From: Pedosphaera sp.
GTDB taxonomy: Bacteria > Verrucomicrobiota > Verrucomicrobiia > Limisphaerales > JADLHS01
Reading direction: 5' to 3'
NCBI GenBank assembly: GCA_009695195.1
Contig: SIBJ01000012.1
Coordinates: 1 to 64,000 of the forward strand
DNA length: 64,000 nt
Program-made: the position numbers and the translations under genes
Notes under the pieces: model-generated
Databases searched by the model: none
Told to the model about the DNA's origin: nothing
Seen by the model: only the letters and a program-made list of their open reading frames with translations
Shown: positions 50,246-58,110 of the stretch, one piece after another
How positions within the stretch are numbered: the stretch's first letter is position 1
How the letters are laid out: the number at the start of each line of letters is the position of its first letter

Positions 50246-50533
50246 ATGGATGTTGAACCAGACAAACCAAGTACCAGCACCAAGTCTGCTGCCTTTGCGC
50301 TAGTTTTGGCATTTCTCCCCTCCGTGATCATGTTGATCTCGATTGGCAATCATATTCTTGAGTCCAGCAGCCTAGCCTTTCGTGCTTTCATCTTGAGTGT
50401 TGTATGCACATTTGCTTCCTCTTTCGTGTTGTTTCGGCACAAGACGGGTTTGGCCATCTCGGTTGGCGTCTTGTTTCTGCTGCTAAATATCGTCATCTCA
50501 TTCTGCTTTGGCTGTTGTGCAACCGCAAAATAG
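50246..50533 (+). CDS. Three-helix membrane protein
   Basis: 95 residues (MDVEPDKPSTSTK, then helices FALVLAFLPSVIMLISIG, AFRAFILSVVCTFASSFVL and LAISVGVLFLLLNIVISFCFG). Function unknown. Its start is directly after the radical-SAM stop (one base between). Confidence 0.65.
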   Translation: MDVEPDKPSTSTKSAAFALVLAFLPSVIMLISIGNHILESSSLAFRAFILSVVCTFASSFVLFRHKTGLAISVGVLFLLLNIVISFCFGCCATAK

Positions 50534-50539
50534 CTCCTT

Positions 50540-50640
50540 TTGCAATTGATACTTGCGCCACACTCCACCGCCTACGGCTGGCTGATGCTTGTGGGCATTT
50601 TCGTGAGCATCACGCTCTGGTCGCGCGTTGTAGCGGCGGG
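50540..50640 (+). pseudogene. Broken copy of the lgt-like 5' end
   Basis: LAPHSTAYGWLMLVGIFVSITLWSRV matches codon for codon the start of the intact gene at 50803 (TPNSTAYGWLMLAGIFVSIALWSRV), with synonymous and some other changes. After about 35 codons the sequence runs into a palindromic element (50628-50775). Confidence 0.8.
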
Positions 50641-50775
50641 CATCCTTGCCTGCCGTATAGCCGTGGCTTCCAGCCCGGCGGAAAAAACATCCGTCAACAT
50701 GATGCGCCAGGAAGTTTGTGTGCCCGTTGCCATGTCGGGCGCAAATCCGGGCGGCAAGGATGCGCGCCCTCTACA
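50628..50775. repeat. Palindromic element between the two lgt-like starts
   Basis: GTAGCGGCGGGCATCCTTGC at one end and GCAAGGATGCGCGCCCTCTAC at the other, imperfectly inverted; the following CATCAGGCAAGATGCCTGAC is a further small hairpin. Confidence 0.65.
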
Positions 50776-50784
50776 TCAGGCAAG

Positions 50785-51732
50785 ATGCCTGACGCTACGT
50801 TCATGCTGACACCCAATTCCACCGCCTACGGCTGGCTGATGCTTGCCGGAATCTTCGTGAGTATCGCGCTCTGGTCGCGTGTCGCGAAACGCGATTCGCG
50901 GCTGGTACTGATTTACATCGCTGCGCTATCAGGCGCGTTCCTCGGCGCAAAGATTGTTTATCTCGCGGCGGAAGGCTGGCTGCATTGGCACGATGAAAAC
51001 CGCTGGCTGATCCTCGCCACGGGCAAATCCATCACCGGCGCATTGCTCGGCGGCTACGTGGCGGTGGAAATCGCCAAGCGGATGCTCGGCTACACGAGCG
51101 CGACGGGTGATTGGTTCGCGATCATCGCGCCCGTCGGCATCATGCTCGGGCGGGCGGGCTGCGTGTTGCACGGTTGCTGTCTCGGGCGCGCGTGCGAGGC
51201 GAACTGGTTCACGGTGAATGATTCGAGCGGGATCGCGCGCTGGCCGGCGGCGCAGATGGAATTACTTTTCAACGCGCTCGCGCTCGGCGGGGTTTTGCTG
51301 CTGCGCTCGCGAACTTACGCGACGGACACTCCCTCTCCTCCCTCGGAGGAGAGGGCCGGGGAGAGGAGGCCGCCGACATCGCCAAACGACATCGAACCGC
51401 CGGTTGAAACCCCTCTCCCCGGCCCTCTCCCCGCGCTTCGCTGCGGGGAGAGGGAGAAAACTTCGCGGCTTGTACGCGCACCGGATTACGTTCTCGCTGG
51501 CCAACATTTTCATCTCTACCTCATCGCCTACGGATTGTTTCGCTTCGTCCACGAGTTCTGGCGGGAGACGCCGCCGATTCTCGGGCCGTTTTCCGGGTAT
51601 CAGATCGCGGCGCTGGCGCTGGTGGCCTTGGGCGCGGTGGGTTTCATCCGACGACGGAATGCGCGCTTGTTTGCGGAGCGCGGCGTTCACGCCGCTTCGC
51701 CGCCCGTTGCTGAACCGATGGCGAAATTCTGA
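50785..51732 (+). CDS. Prolipoprotein diacylglyceryl transferase-like membrane protein
   Basis: 315 residues (309 if ATG 50803 is used). Several membrane helices; the motif GRAGCVLHGCCLGRACE (near 130) corresponds to the Lgt signature around the catalytic region, and a second RFVHEFWRE motif lies near the end. Lgt adds the diacylglyceryl group to prelipoproteins. The cysteines in the signature are unusual for classical Lgt, so this may be a divergent subfamily, perhaps with a link to the radical-SAM lipid-enzyme gene upstream. Two hairpin repeats (51329-51453) are in frame in a loop and encode TPSPPSEERAGERRPP and LPGPLPALRCGERE. The C-terminal residues ERGVHAASPPV come from another repeat. 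Confidence 0.72.
   Translation: MPDATFMLTPNSTAYGWLMLAGIFVSIALWSRVAKRDSRLVLIYIAALSGAFLGAKIVYLAAEGWLHWHDENRWLILATGKSITGALLGGYVAVEIAKRMLGYTSATGDWFAIIAPVGIMLGRAGCVLHGCCLGRACEANWFTVNDSSGIARWPAAQMELLFNALALGGVLLLRSRTYATDTPSPPSEERAGERRPPTSPNDIEPPVETPLPGPLPALRCGEREKTSRLVRAPDYVLAGQHFHLYLIAYGLFRFVHEFWRETPPILGPFSGYQIAALALVALGAVGFIRRRNARLFAERGVHAASPPVAEPMAKF
51329..51453. repeat. CTCTCCC hairpin pair inside the lgt-like gene
   Basis: CTCCCTCTCCTCCCTCGGAG...GAGAGGG then CCCCTCTCCCCGGCCCTCTC...GGGGAGAGGG. Same family as the 185-bp elements near lnt. Confidence 0.65.
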
Positions 51733-51735
51733 GCC

Positions 51736-51780
51736 GCTCATTTCGCGGGCGTTGAAGCGGGCTGAAGCCCGCGCTCCGGT
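51736..51780. repeat. GCGGGCTGAAGCCCGC palindrome
   Basis: GAAGCGGGCTGAAGCCCGCGCTCC: the GGAGCGCGGGC family, between the lgt-like and TatT genes. Confidence 0.6.
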
Positions 51781-51860
51781 CGTGGCATCTGAAAAATCAA
51801 TCCGCCCCCGGATTTATCAATTAGCCATTCGCGCGGCGGTCTGCTTAGAATCCGCGCCGG

Positions 51861-52805
51861 ATGAAAACCAGCGAACGATTCAATTCCAGCCGGATCGCAA
51901 CGGCGACGTTGCTGCTGGCGCTACTCGTGGCGCCGGGTTGTTCCATCAAGCGCATGGCCGTGAACAAACTCGGCGACGCGCTGGCCGGCGGCGGCACGAC
52001 GTTCGCGTCCGACGACGATCCCGAACTGGTGAAGGCCGCGGTGCCGTTCAGTTTGAAGTTGATGGAGAGCCTGCTGAACGAAAGCCCATCGCACAAAGGA
52101 TTGCTGTTCGCCACGACGAGCGGGTTCACCCAATACGGCTTCGCGTTCGCGCAACAGGACGCGGACGAGTTGGAGTCGAAAGATTTCGCGGCGGCGGAAA
52201 TCTTACGCGCGCGGGCGAAGCGGCTTTATCTCCGGGCGCGAAACTACGGCCTGCGCGGACTCGAAGTCGCGCATCGCGGGTTCACGAATCAACTCGCGCT
52301 GAAACCGCGCGAGGCCGTCGCCAAGCTCACGAAGCGCGATGTGCCACAGATTTATTGGACGGCGGCGGCGTGGGGTTCGGCGATTTCACTCTCGAAGGAC
52401 GATCCCGCGCGCGTCGGCGAGATTCCGCAGATGGAGGCGTTGATTGATCGCGCGCTGGAACTCGACGAGAGTTGGGGCGACGGCGCGATCCACGGCTTCC
52501 TCATCAATTACGAGATGAGCCGTCAGGGCGCAACGGGCGACGCCGCGGCGCGCGCGCAAAAACATTTCGACCGCGCGGTGGAACTCACGAAGGGCGCGCA
52601 GGCCGGGCCGTTCGTGACGCTGGCCGAGGCGGTGTGCGTGGAGAAGCAGGACGCAAAGCAGTTCGAGGAATTGCTCAACCGCGCGCTCGCGGTCAATGCC
52701 GACGCGCAGCCGGACACGCGCTTGGTGAATCTCGTCATGCAGCGCCGCGCGAAGTGGCTGCTCTCGCGCAAGGACGATTTGTTTTTGACGGTGGAAAAGA
52801 AATAA
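51861..52805 (+). CDS. TatT-like TRAP-transporter lipoprotein
   Basis: 314 residues. Lipoprotein signal (TATLLLALLVAPGCSIKRM, Cys near 27). The rest is helical with TPR-like repeats: ELVKAAVPFSLKLMESLLNESP, YGLRGLEVAHRGF, LIDRALELDESWGDGAIHGF and KHFDRAVELTKGAQAGPF. This is the pattern of TatT, the periplasmic tetratricopeptide partner of TRAP systems (TP0956 of Treponema), which binds the DctP protein. The DctP gene follows 33 bp later. It lies upstream of the whole TRAP set. Confidence 0.85.
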   Translation: MKTSERFNSSRIATATLLLALLVAPGCSIKRMAVNKLGDALAGGGTTFASDDDPELVKAAVPFSLKLMESLLNESPSHKGLLFATTSGFTQYGFAFAQQDADELESKDFAAAEILRARAKRLYLRARNYGLRGLEVAHRGFTNQLALKPREAVAKLTKRDVPQIYWTAAAWGSAISLSKDDPARVGEIPQMEALIDRALELDESWGDGAIHGFLINYEMSRQGATGDAAARAQKHFDRAVELTKGAQAGPFVTLAEAVCVEKQDAKQFEELLNRALAVNADAQPDTRLVNLVMQRRAKWLLSRKDDLFLTVEKK

Positions 52806-52838
52806 ACGAATTGCACGTCTGCTCCGTCTAACATTGAT

Positions 52839-53840
52839 ATGAAGAAAATTTTTCTGCTGGCCGCCGCCCTGCTCGTTGCGGGCGACGGAATCGCCGCGGC
52901 CATGCGGGTGAAGCTTGGCACGCTCGCGCCGGTCGGCACGTCGTATCACAAATCGCTCATGACGATGGGCGAACTGTGGCGCAAGGATTCCGCCGGCACG
53001 GTGGAGTTGACCGTTTTCGCCGGCGGCAAGCTCGGCGGCGAGGCAGAGATGGTCGGGTTGATGAAGGCGAATTCGCTTCAGGCCGCGATGCTCACGGCGG
53101 TGGGCTTGATGGAAATTGAACCCGCCGTCGCCGGGCTGCAAAATATTCCGATGGGCTTTCGCACGCTGGACGAAGTGGATTACGTCGGTGAAAAACTTCG
53201 CCCGCTGCTGGAGAAACGGCTCGCGGACAAGGGATTTCTCGTGCTGTTCTGGTCGGACGCGGGCTGGGTGCGGTTCTTTTCCAACAAGCCGGTGTTGCAT
53301 CCGGGCGATTTGAAAAAGTTGAAATTGTTTTCGTGGTCGGGCTATCCCGAGCAGGTGGAGGTTTACAAATCAGCGGGCTTCAACGCCGTGTCGCTCGAGA
53401 CGGCGGACATCGTGCCGAGCTTGCAGACGAAGCTGATTGACGCCGTGCCCACGCCACCATTCTTCGCGATGGCCGGGCAGATTGACACGCGCGCGCCGCA
53501 CATGCTCGAACTCAACTGGGCGCCACTCGTCGGTGCGCTCGTGGTCCGCAAGGAGTCGTGGGGAAAAATCCCCGCCGACGTGCGCGCGAAACTCGCCGTC
53601 ACGGCGGCCACCGCCGGAAAAGACATCAAAGCTTCCGGGCGCAAGGAAAGTGACGAGTCCGTGGGCGCGATGGAAAAGCGCGGTTTGAAGGTCACGAAAG
53701 TGACGCCGGAAATCGAAGCCGAATGGCGCGCGACGGCCGAGGCGGTTTATCCCAAAATCCGCGGCAAACTCGTGCCGGCGGACATCTTCGATCAGACGAT
53801 GAAATTTCTCGCGGAGTACCGCGCCACCCACAAGCAGTAA
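52839..53840 (+). CDS. TRAP transporter solute-binding protein (DctP family)
   Basis: 333 residues. Signal peptide (KKIFLLAAALLVAGDGIAAA), then the DctP fold: MRVKLGTLAPVGTSYHKSLM, VELTVFAGGKLGGEAEMVGLMK, SNKPVLHPGDLKKLKLFSWSG and NWAPLVGALVVRKESWGKIP. Binds an unknown ligand, probably an organic acid, in the periplasm. Gene order TatT-DctP-DctQM is that of a TatT-type TRAP system. Confidence 0.9.
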   Translation: MKKIFLLAAALLVAGDGIAAAMRVKLGTLAPVGTSYHKSLMTMGELWRKDSAGTVELTVFAGGKLGGEAEMVGLMKANSLQAAMLTAVGLMEIEPAVAGLQNIPMGFRTLDEVDYVGEKLRPLLEKRLADKGFLVLFWSDAGWVRFFSNKPVLHPGDLKKLKLFSWSGYPEQVEVYKSAGFNAVSLETADIVPSLQTKLIDAVPTPPFFAMAGQIDTRAPHMLELNWAPLVGALVVRKESWGKIPADVRAKLAVTAATAGKDIKASGRKESDESVGAMEKRGLKVTKVTPEIEAEWRATAEAVYPKIRGKLVPADIFDQTMKFLAEYRATHKQ

Positions 53841-53849
53841 CGCCATCGC

Positions 53850-55730
53850 GTGAGCACGGCACACGATTTGATTCCAGAAATTCCCACGCCCGAGCCGGCC
53901 AATCTGCCCGGCTGGCTGAAGCACATCCGCCACGGTGAAAATCTGCTCGTCGTATTCGCGCTGGCGGCGATGGCGATCCTGCCGGCGCTGGAGGTGGGCC
54001 TGCGCACTTTTTTTCACGGCGGCATTCCGGCGGGCGCGACGATCGTGCAACATCTCGTGCTCGCCGTCGGGATGTTGGGCGGCGCGATCGCGGCGCGAGA
54101 GAACCGGTTGCTTTCGCTCGCGGTGGCGACGCATTGGTTCAAGGGTGGCTGGCTTACCTTCGCGCGCGTGTTCAGCCACGGATTCGCGGCGGCCATCACG
54201 GCGCTGCTCACGGCGGCGAGCTGGAAATTCGTCCAGGAACAGCGCTCGCTCGGAAAAGTTTTCGCGTACGGAATTTCGACGTGGGTCGTGCAACTGATCA
54301 TCGTCGTCGGGTTCGCGCTCGTGACGTTGCGGCTGGTGTGGCACGCGTCGGGCAAGTGGCGTTGGCGCGCGGTGACGCTGTTGTTTGCGGCGGCGATCGT
54401 CGCGGTCGCGGCGTGGTCGCCGATTGAGCCGGAGAAATTGCGCTGGCCGGGAATGATCCTGTTGTTGATCGCGGTCGCGCTGGGCGCGCCGGTGTTCACG
54501 GCGCTGGGCGGGACGGCGTTGATCATGTTGTGGAGCGCGGGCGAACCGGTTTCGCCGGTGCCGCTGAAACATTATCAACTCACCGTGAACGCCGTGTTGC
54601 CGAGCCTGCCGCTGTTCACGCTCGCCGGATATTTTCTCGCCGAAGGCGGCGCGGCGAAACGGCTCGTGCGTTTGTTTCAAGCGTGGTTCGGCAGCCTGCG
54701 CGGCGGGCCGGCCATCATCACGACGCTCGTCTGCGCGTTCTTCACGTCCTTCACCGGCGCGTCCGGCGCGACGATCCTGGCGCTGGGCGGCGTGTTGTTG
54801 CCGGTGCTGGCCGCCGCGAAGTATTCCGAGCGGGCGTCGCTCGGGCTGCTGACGGGCGCCGGTTCGCTCGGGATGTTGTTTCCGCCGTGCCTGCCGCCGA
54901 TTCTTTACGCGATCATCGCGAGCAGCGGCGGACAAGTGAGCATCAGCATCAAGGAAATTTTCCTCGGCGGATTTTTGCCGGGCCTCGTGCTCGTGGGCTT
55001 GACCGCGCTGTGGGGGATTCACATCGGCGGACGCGCGGGTGGCGCCGGGCGCACGCCGTTCGTGGCGCGCGAGGCGTGGACGGCGGTGTGGGAGGCGAAA
55101 TGGGAATTGCTCGTCCCCGCCGTGGCGCTGGTGTCGTTGTTCAGCGGCTTCGCGACGCCGGTCGAGGCGGCGGCGCTCACGGCGCTGTACACGTTTCTCG
55201 TCAACGTCGTAATCAAGCGCGATCTCCACATTTTCCGCGACGTGCCGCGCGTGATGTCCGAGTGCGGACTGCTCATTGGTGGCGTGCTGCTGATCCTCGG
55301 CGTGGCGCTGGGCTTCACGCATTACCTCGTGGACGCGGAGATTCCCGATCACGCCGTGGCCTGGGCGACGGGCACGATCAAATCAAAATTCCTTTTCCTC
55401 CTCGTGCTGAATCTCGTGTTGCTCATCATCGGCGGGTTGGTGGAAATCTACGCGGCGATCGTGGTCGTTGTGCCGTTGCTCGTGCCGTTGGGCGCGGCGT
55501 TCGGAATTGATCCGGTCCACCTCGGCATTATTTTTCTGGCGAACATGGAACTCGGATTCATCGCGCCGCCGGTGGGAATCAATCTGCTGCTCGCGTCGTA
55601 TCGGTTCAACAAACCGGTGGGCGAAGTCACGCGCGCTTCCCTGCCGATGCTGGGCGTGATGGTGATCGGCGTGTTGCTCATCACCTACGTGCCGTGGCTG
55701 ACGACGTGGCTGCCGCAACATTTCAAGTGA
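53850..55730 (+). CDS. TRAP transporter fused small and large permease (DctQ-DctM)
   Basis: 626 residues, GTG start. The first 190 residues contain four helices of the DctQ type (LLVVFALAAMAILPALEVGLRTF, LVLAVGMLGGAIAARENRLL). The rest is DctM: LPLFTLAGYFLAEGGAAKRLV, FFTSFTGASGATILALGG, GSLGMLFPPCLPPILYAI and MELGFIAPPVGINLLLASYRF. It forms the inner-membrane permease that takes the substrate from DctP using a Na+ or H+ gradient. The fusion is known in TatT-type TRAP systems. Nine base pairs separate it from the DctP stop. Confidence 0.9.
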   Translation: MSTAHDLIPEIPTPEPANLPGWLKHIRHGENLLVVFALAAMAILPALEVGLRTFFHGGIPAGATIVQHLVLAVGMLGGAIAARENRLLSLAVATHWFKGGWLTFARVFSHGFAAAITALLTAASWKFVQEQRSLGKVFAYGISTWVVQLIIVVGFALVTLRLVWHASGKWRWRAVTLLFAAAIVAVAAWSPIEPEKLRWPGMILLLIAVALGAPVFTALGGTALIMLWSAGEPVSPVPLKHYQLTVNAVLPSLPLFTLAGYFLAEGGAAKRLVRLFQAWFGSLRGGPAIITTLVCAFFTSFTGASGATILALGGVLLPVLAAAKYSERASLGLLTGAGSLGMLFPPCLPPILYAIIASSGGQVSISIKEIFLGGFLPGLVLVGLTALWGIHIGGRAGGAGRTPFVAREAWTAVWEAKWELLVPAVALVSLFSGFATPVEAAALTALYTFLVNVVIKRDLHIFRDVPRVMSECGLLIGGVLLILGVALGFTHYLVDAEIPDHAVAWATGTIKSKFLFLLVLNLVLLIIGGLVEIYAAIVVVVPLLVPLGAAFGIDPVHLGIIFLANMELGFIAPPVGINLLLASYRFNKPVGEVTRASLPMLGVMVIGVLLITYVPWLTTWLPQHFK

Positions 55731-55781
55731 ACCTCGCGCGCGGCGGATTTTTTCCGCGCGCACAAAAACGAAAGATCCAAA

Positions 55782-56447
55782 ATGAAACGCTGGGCATTGG
55801 TGGTCGTGGTGATGTATGGCTTGATCCTCGCGGTGCTGGCGTTGTCGGTGACGTGGCTCGCGTTCGCGGGCGCGGGAAAGAGTTCCGTCGAATTGAAAGA
55901 CGCCGCGAACATTTTCGCCGAGTGGTTGTTTTGGGCGTGGATCGGAGTGATGCTGCTTGGCCAGATCGCGTTGCTGAAAGTGCCGGTGAGCCTCGCGAAT
56001 CGCCGACCGGTCACGCGCCGTTCGCTGTGGTTGCCGGTGATCGCCGCGGGCTTGATGATGGGCGGACTGGCCATCGGCGCGGCGTTCGCAGTGGCGGAGT
56101 TTTTCGGCGGTGAACATGTTCCCGATTGGGCGGGTTGGGGCGCCCTCGCGCTCGGGGCGGTGGTCTGGATTGTTTGGGCCGTGGTGTTTTACGGTTTCAG
56201 CCGCGATCGCGAACCGCGCGATGTCGTCTCGCGCCAATGCAACCTGATGCTGAAGGGCAGCATCCTCGAACTCCTCATCGCCGTGCCGACGCACATCGTG
56301 GCGCGCAGCCGGGATTATTGTTGCGCGGGATTCATGACATTCATGGGCATCGCGCTCGGGATTTCGGTGATGCTCTTCTCGTTCGGCCCGGCGGTGTTTT
56401 TCCTCTACGTCGAACGCTGGCGGCGATTGCATCCGGCGGCGAAATAG
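55782..56447 (+). CDS. Five-helix membrane protein, unknown
   Basis: 221 residues. Helices near 5-25 (LVVVVMYGLILAVLALSVTWLAF), 40-62, 75-95, 105-125 and the C-terminal LSVMLFSFGPAVFFLYVE-type segment. It contains CNLMLKGSILELLIAVPTHIVARSRD and a Cys pair (DYCCAG). No family identified. It follows the TRAP permease by 51 bp and may be part of the same transcript. Confidence 0.7.
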   Translation: MKRWALVVVVMYGLILAVLALSVTWLAFAGAGKSSVELKDAANIFAEWLFWAWIGVMLLGQIALLKVPVSLANRRPVTRRSLWLPVIAAGLMMGGLAIGAAFAVAEFFGGEHVPDWAGWGALALGAVVWIVWAVVFYGFSRDREPRDVVSRQCNLMLKGSILELLIAVPTHIVARSRDYCCAGFMTFMGIALGISVMLFSFGPAVFFLYVERWRRLHPAAK

Positions 56448-56545
56448 CGGAGCGCGGCGTTCACGCCGCTTCCAGGTCAATGCACGAAAGCGAAAGTTGA
56501 GCCGGTTGGTTCGACAGTTGAAGCGGCGTGAACGCCGTTCCCCTT
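56448..56545. repeat. Palindromic element (GCGGCGTTCACGCCGC family)
   Basis: GGAGCGCGGCGTTCACGCCGC and its inverted counterpart TGAAGCGGCGTGAACGCCG 60 bp later. A hairpin of about 98 bp. Confidence 0.7.
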
Positions 56546-56606
56546 CGATGTCCGCGAAAGTTTTTCAATTCACACTTTCACGCGGCATTGAGTAGCCTTG
56601 CCGCCG

Positions 56607-57839
56607 ATGAACGCCGCCGGCCGCCGACAACTTTCTCCGCGCGGCCTGCTGTTCATCCTCACCGGACTGAACCTGTTCAATTTCCTCGACCGTTACGTGC
56701 TCTCCGCCGTGCTGCCGCCGCTGCAACGCGACCTCAGCCTCAGCGACGGCCAGGCGGGCCGGCTCGCGACGGTGTTCATGCTCGGCTACTTCGTCACGTC
56801 GCCGGTGTTCGGCTGGATGGGCGACCGCTTCACGCGCAAGTGGCTCATCGCCGTCGGTATTTTCGTCTGGAGTCTCGGCACGGTGCTGACGGGTTTTGCC
56901 ACGACGTTCGCGATGATGGTCGGATTCCGATTGCTCGTCGGCGTCGGTGAAGCGAGCTACGCGACGATCAGTCCGAGTTTGATTTCCGATAGTTATCCAG
57001 CGGAAAAACGGAACAACGCGCTCACGATTTTTTACGTCGCGATTCCCGTCGGCGCGGCGCTGGGCAACATCATCGGCGGGTACGTGGCGGCGCATTGGGG
57101 CTGGCGGCACGCGTTCATCTGGGCCGGCGCGCCGGGACTTTTGCTCGCGCTCACCATGCTGCCGTTTGCGGAAGTTCGACGCGGCCAATCCGACCATGCT
57201 TCCGCCGCCAAGCCGCGGGTGCGCGACATCCTAAAATTATTTCTTCTGCCGGACTACATGCTCGTAGTGCTCGGTTACACGGCGTACACGTTCGCGCTGG
57301 GCGCGTTTGGAATCTGGGGGCCGACGTTTTTGCATCGCGTCCACGGCGTCGCCGTGGAGAACGCGGGAACGTTTTTCGGCGCAGTGCTGGTGGTGGCCGG
57401 GCTCGTCGGCACGCTGATCGGCGGGTTCGCGGCGACGGCGTGGCACAAGCGCAATCCCGCCGGCTACGCGTGGACGCTCGGGCTTTCGGTGCTCGTCGCG
57501 GTGCCGTTGGGCTTCGCGGCGTTTCTCGTCCACGAAACTTTCTGGTCCATGACGTTTCTCGCGGCGGCGATGTTTTTCCTGTTCCTCTCCACCGGCCCGG
57601 TGAACACGCTCATCCTCGAATCCGTGCCGGCCAATCTCCGCGCGAGCGCGATGGCGGTTTCCATTTTCATGATCCACCTGTTCGGCGACATGTGGTCGCC
57701 GGAGATCGTGGGCCGCATCGCGGACGCGACAGGGAGTTTGCGGAAGGCGGTTTTGATTTTGCCGGTGGCGTTACTGGTGGCCGCCGGGCTGTGGCTTGGG
57801 CTGGCGCTGAAAACAAAGCGCGCGGCTGTGCAGCGATGA
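56607..57839 (+). CDS. Major facilitator transporter (spinster-like)
   Basis: 410 residues, twelve membrane segments. Family marks: LFNFLDRYVLSAVLPPLQRD, GRLATVFMLGYFVTSPVFGWMGDRFTRKW (motif A after helix 2), GFRLLVGVGEASYATISPSLISD, and the cytosolic loop before helix 7. The type is that of spinster-like/glycerophosphodiester or lysolipid-type exporters, but the substrate cannot be told. The ATG at 56607 is preferred to the TTG at 56598. Confidence 0.85.
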   Translation: MNAAGRRQLSPRGLLFILTGLNLFNFLDRYVLSAVLPPLQRDLSLSDGQAGRLATVFMLGYFVTSPVFGWMGDRFTRKWLIAVGIFVWSLGTVLTGFATTFAMMVGFRLLVGVGEASYATISPSLISDSYPAEKRNNALTIFYVAIPVGAALGNIIGGYVAAHWGWRHAFIWAGAPGLLLALTMLPFAEVRRGQSDHASAAKPRVRDILKLFLLPDYMLVVLGYTAYTFALGAFGIWGPTFLHRVHGVAVENAGTFFGAVLVVAGLVGTLIGGFAATAWHKRNPAGYAWTLGLSVLVAVPLGFAAFLVHETFWSMTFLAAAMFFLFLSTGPVNTLILESVPANLRASAMAVSIFMIHLFGDMWSPEIVGRIADATGSLRKAVLILPVALLVAAGLWLGLALKTKRAAVQR

Positions 57840-58110
57840 AAAATAACGCCGAGACGCTGAGAACGCAGAGGCACGCGGAGAAAATGAATGAATTCTCTGC
57901 GAAACTCTGCGCTCTCCGCAGTGCCATCCCCCCGGCTTCGTCGCGTTCTGCAAAGATTTTTGGACAAGCCATTCAACCGCAGAGTCGCGATAGGCGCAGA
58001 GAAAGGCCGACGAACAAATACCTCCGCGCCTATCGCGTCTCTGCGGTTCCTTCGGGCCCTCTGTTTGGTTGCGGCTTCGCCGCGCCATGTCTCTCCGTTA
58101 AGGAACCCGC
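57840..58110. repeat. Repeat-filled gap: GCAGAG-type repeats and an inverted repeat
   Basis: 271 bp. 57841-57925 holds the repeated GAGACGCTGAGAACGCAGAGG / CTCTGCGAAACTCTGCG motif. 57975-58048 holds a 27-bp inverted repeat, AACCGCAGAGTCGCGATAGG facing CCTATCGCGTCTCTGCGGTT. No gene seen. The next gene has a ribosome-binding site AAGGAA. Confidence 0.7.

Noticed and set aside
53370-55352. 660-residue minus-strand frame opposite the TRAP genes
   Set aside because: Arg-rich antisense; DctP and DctM motifs are on the plus strand.
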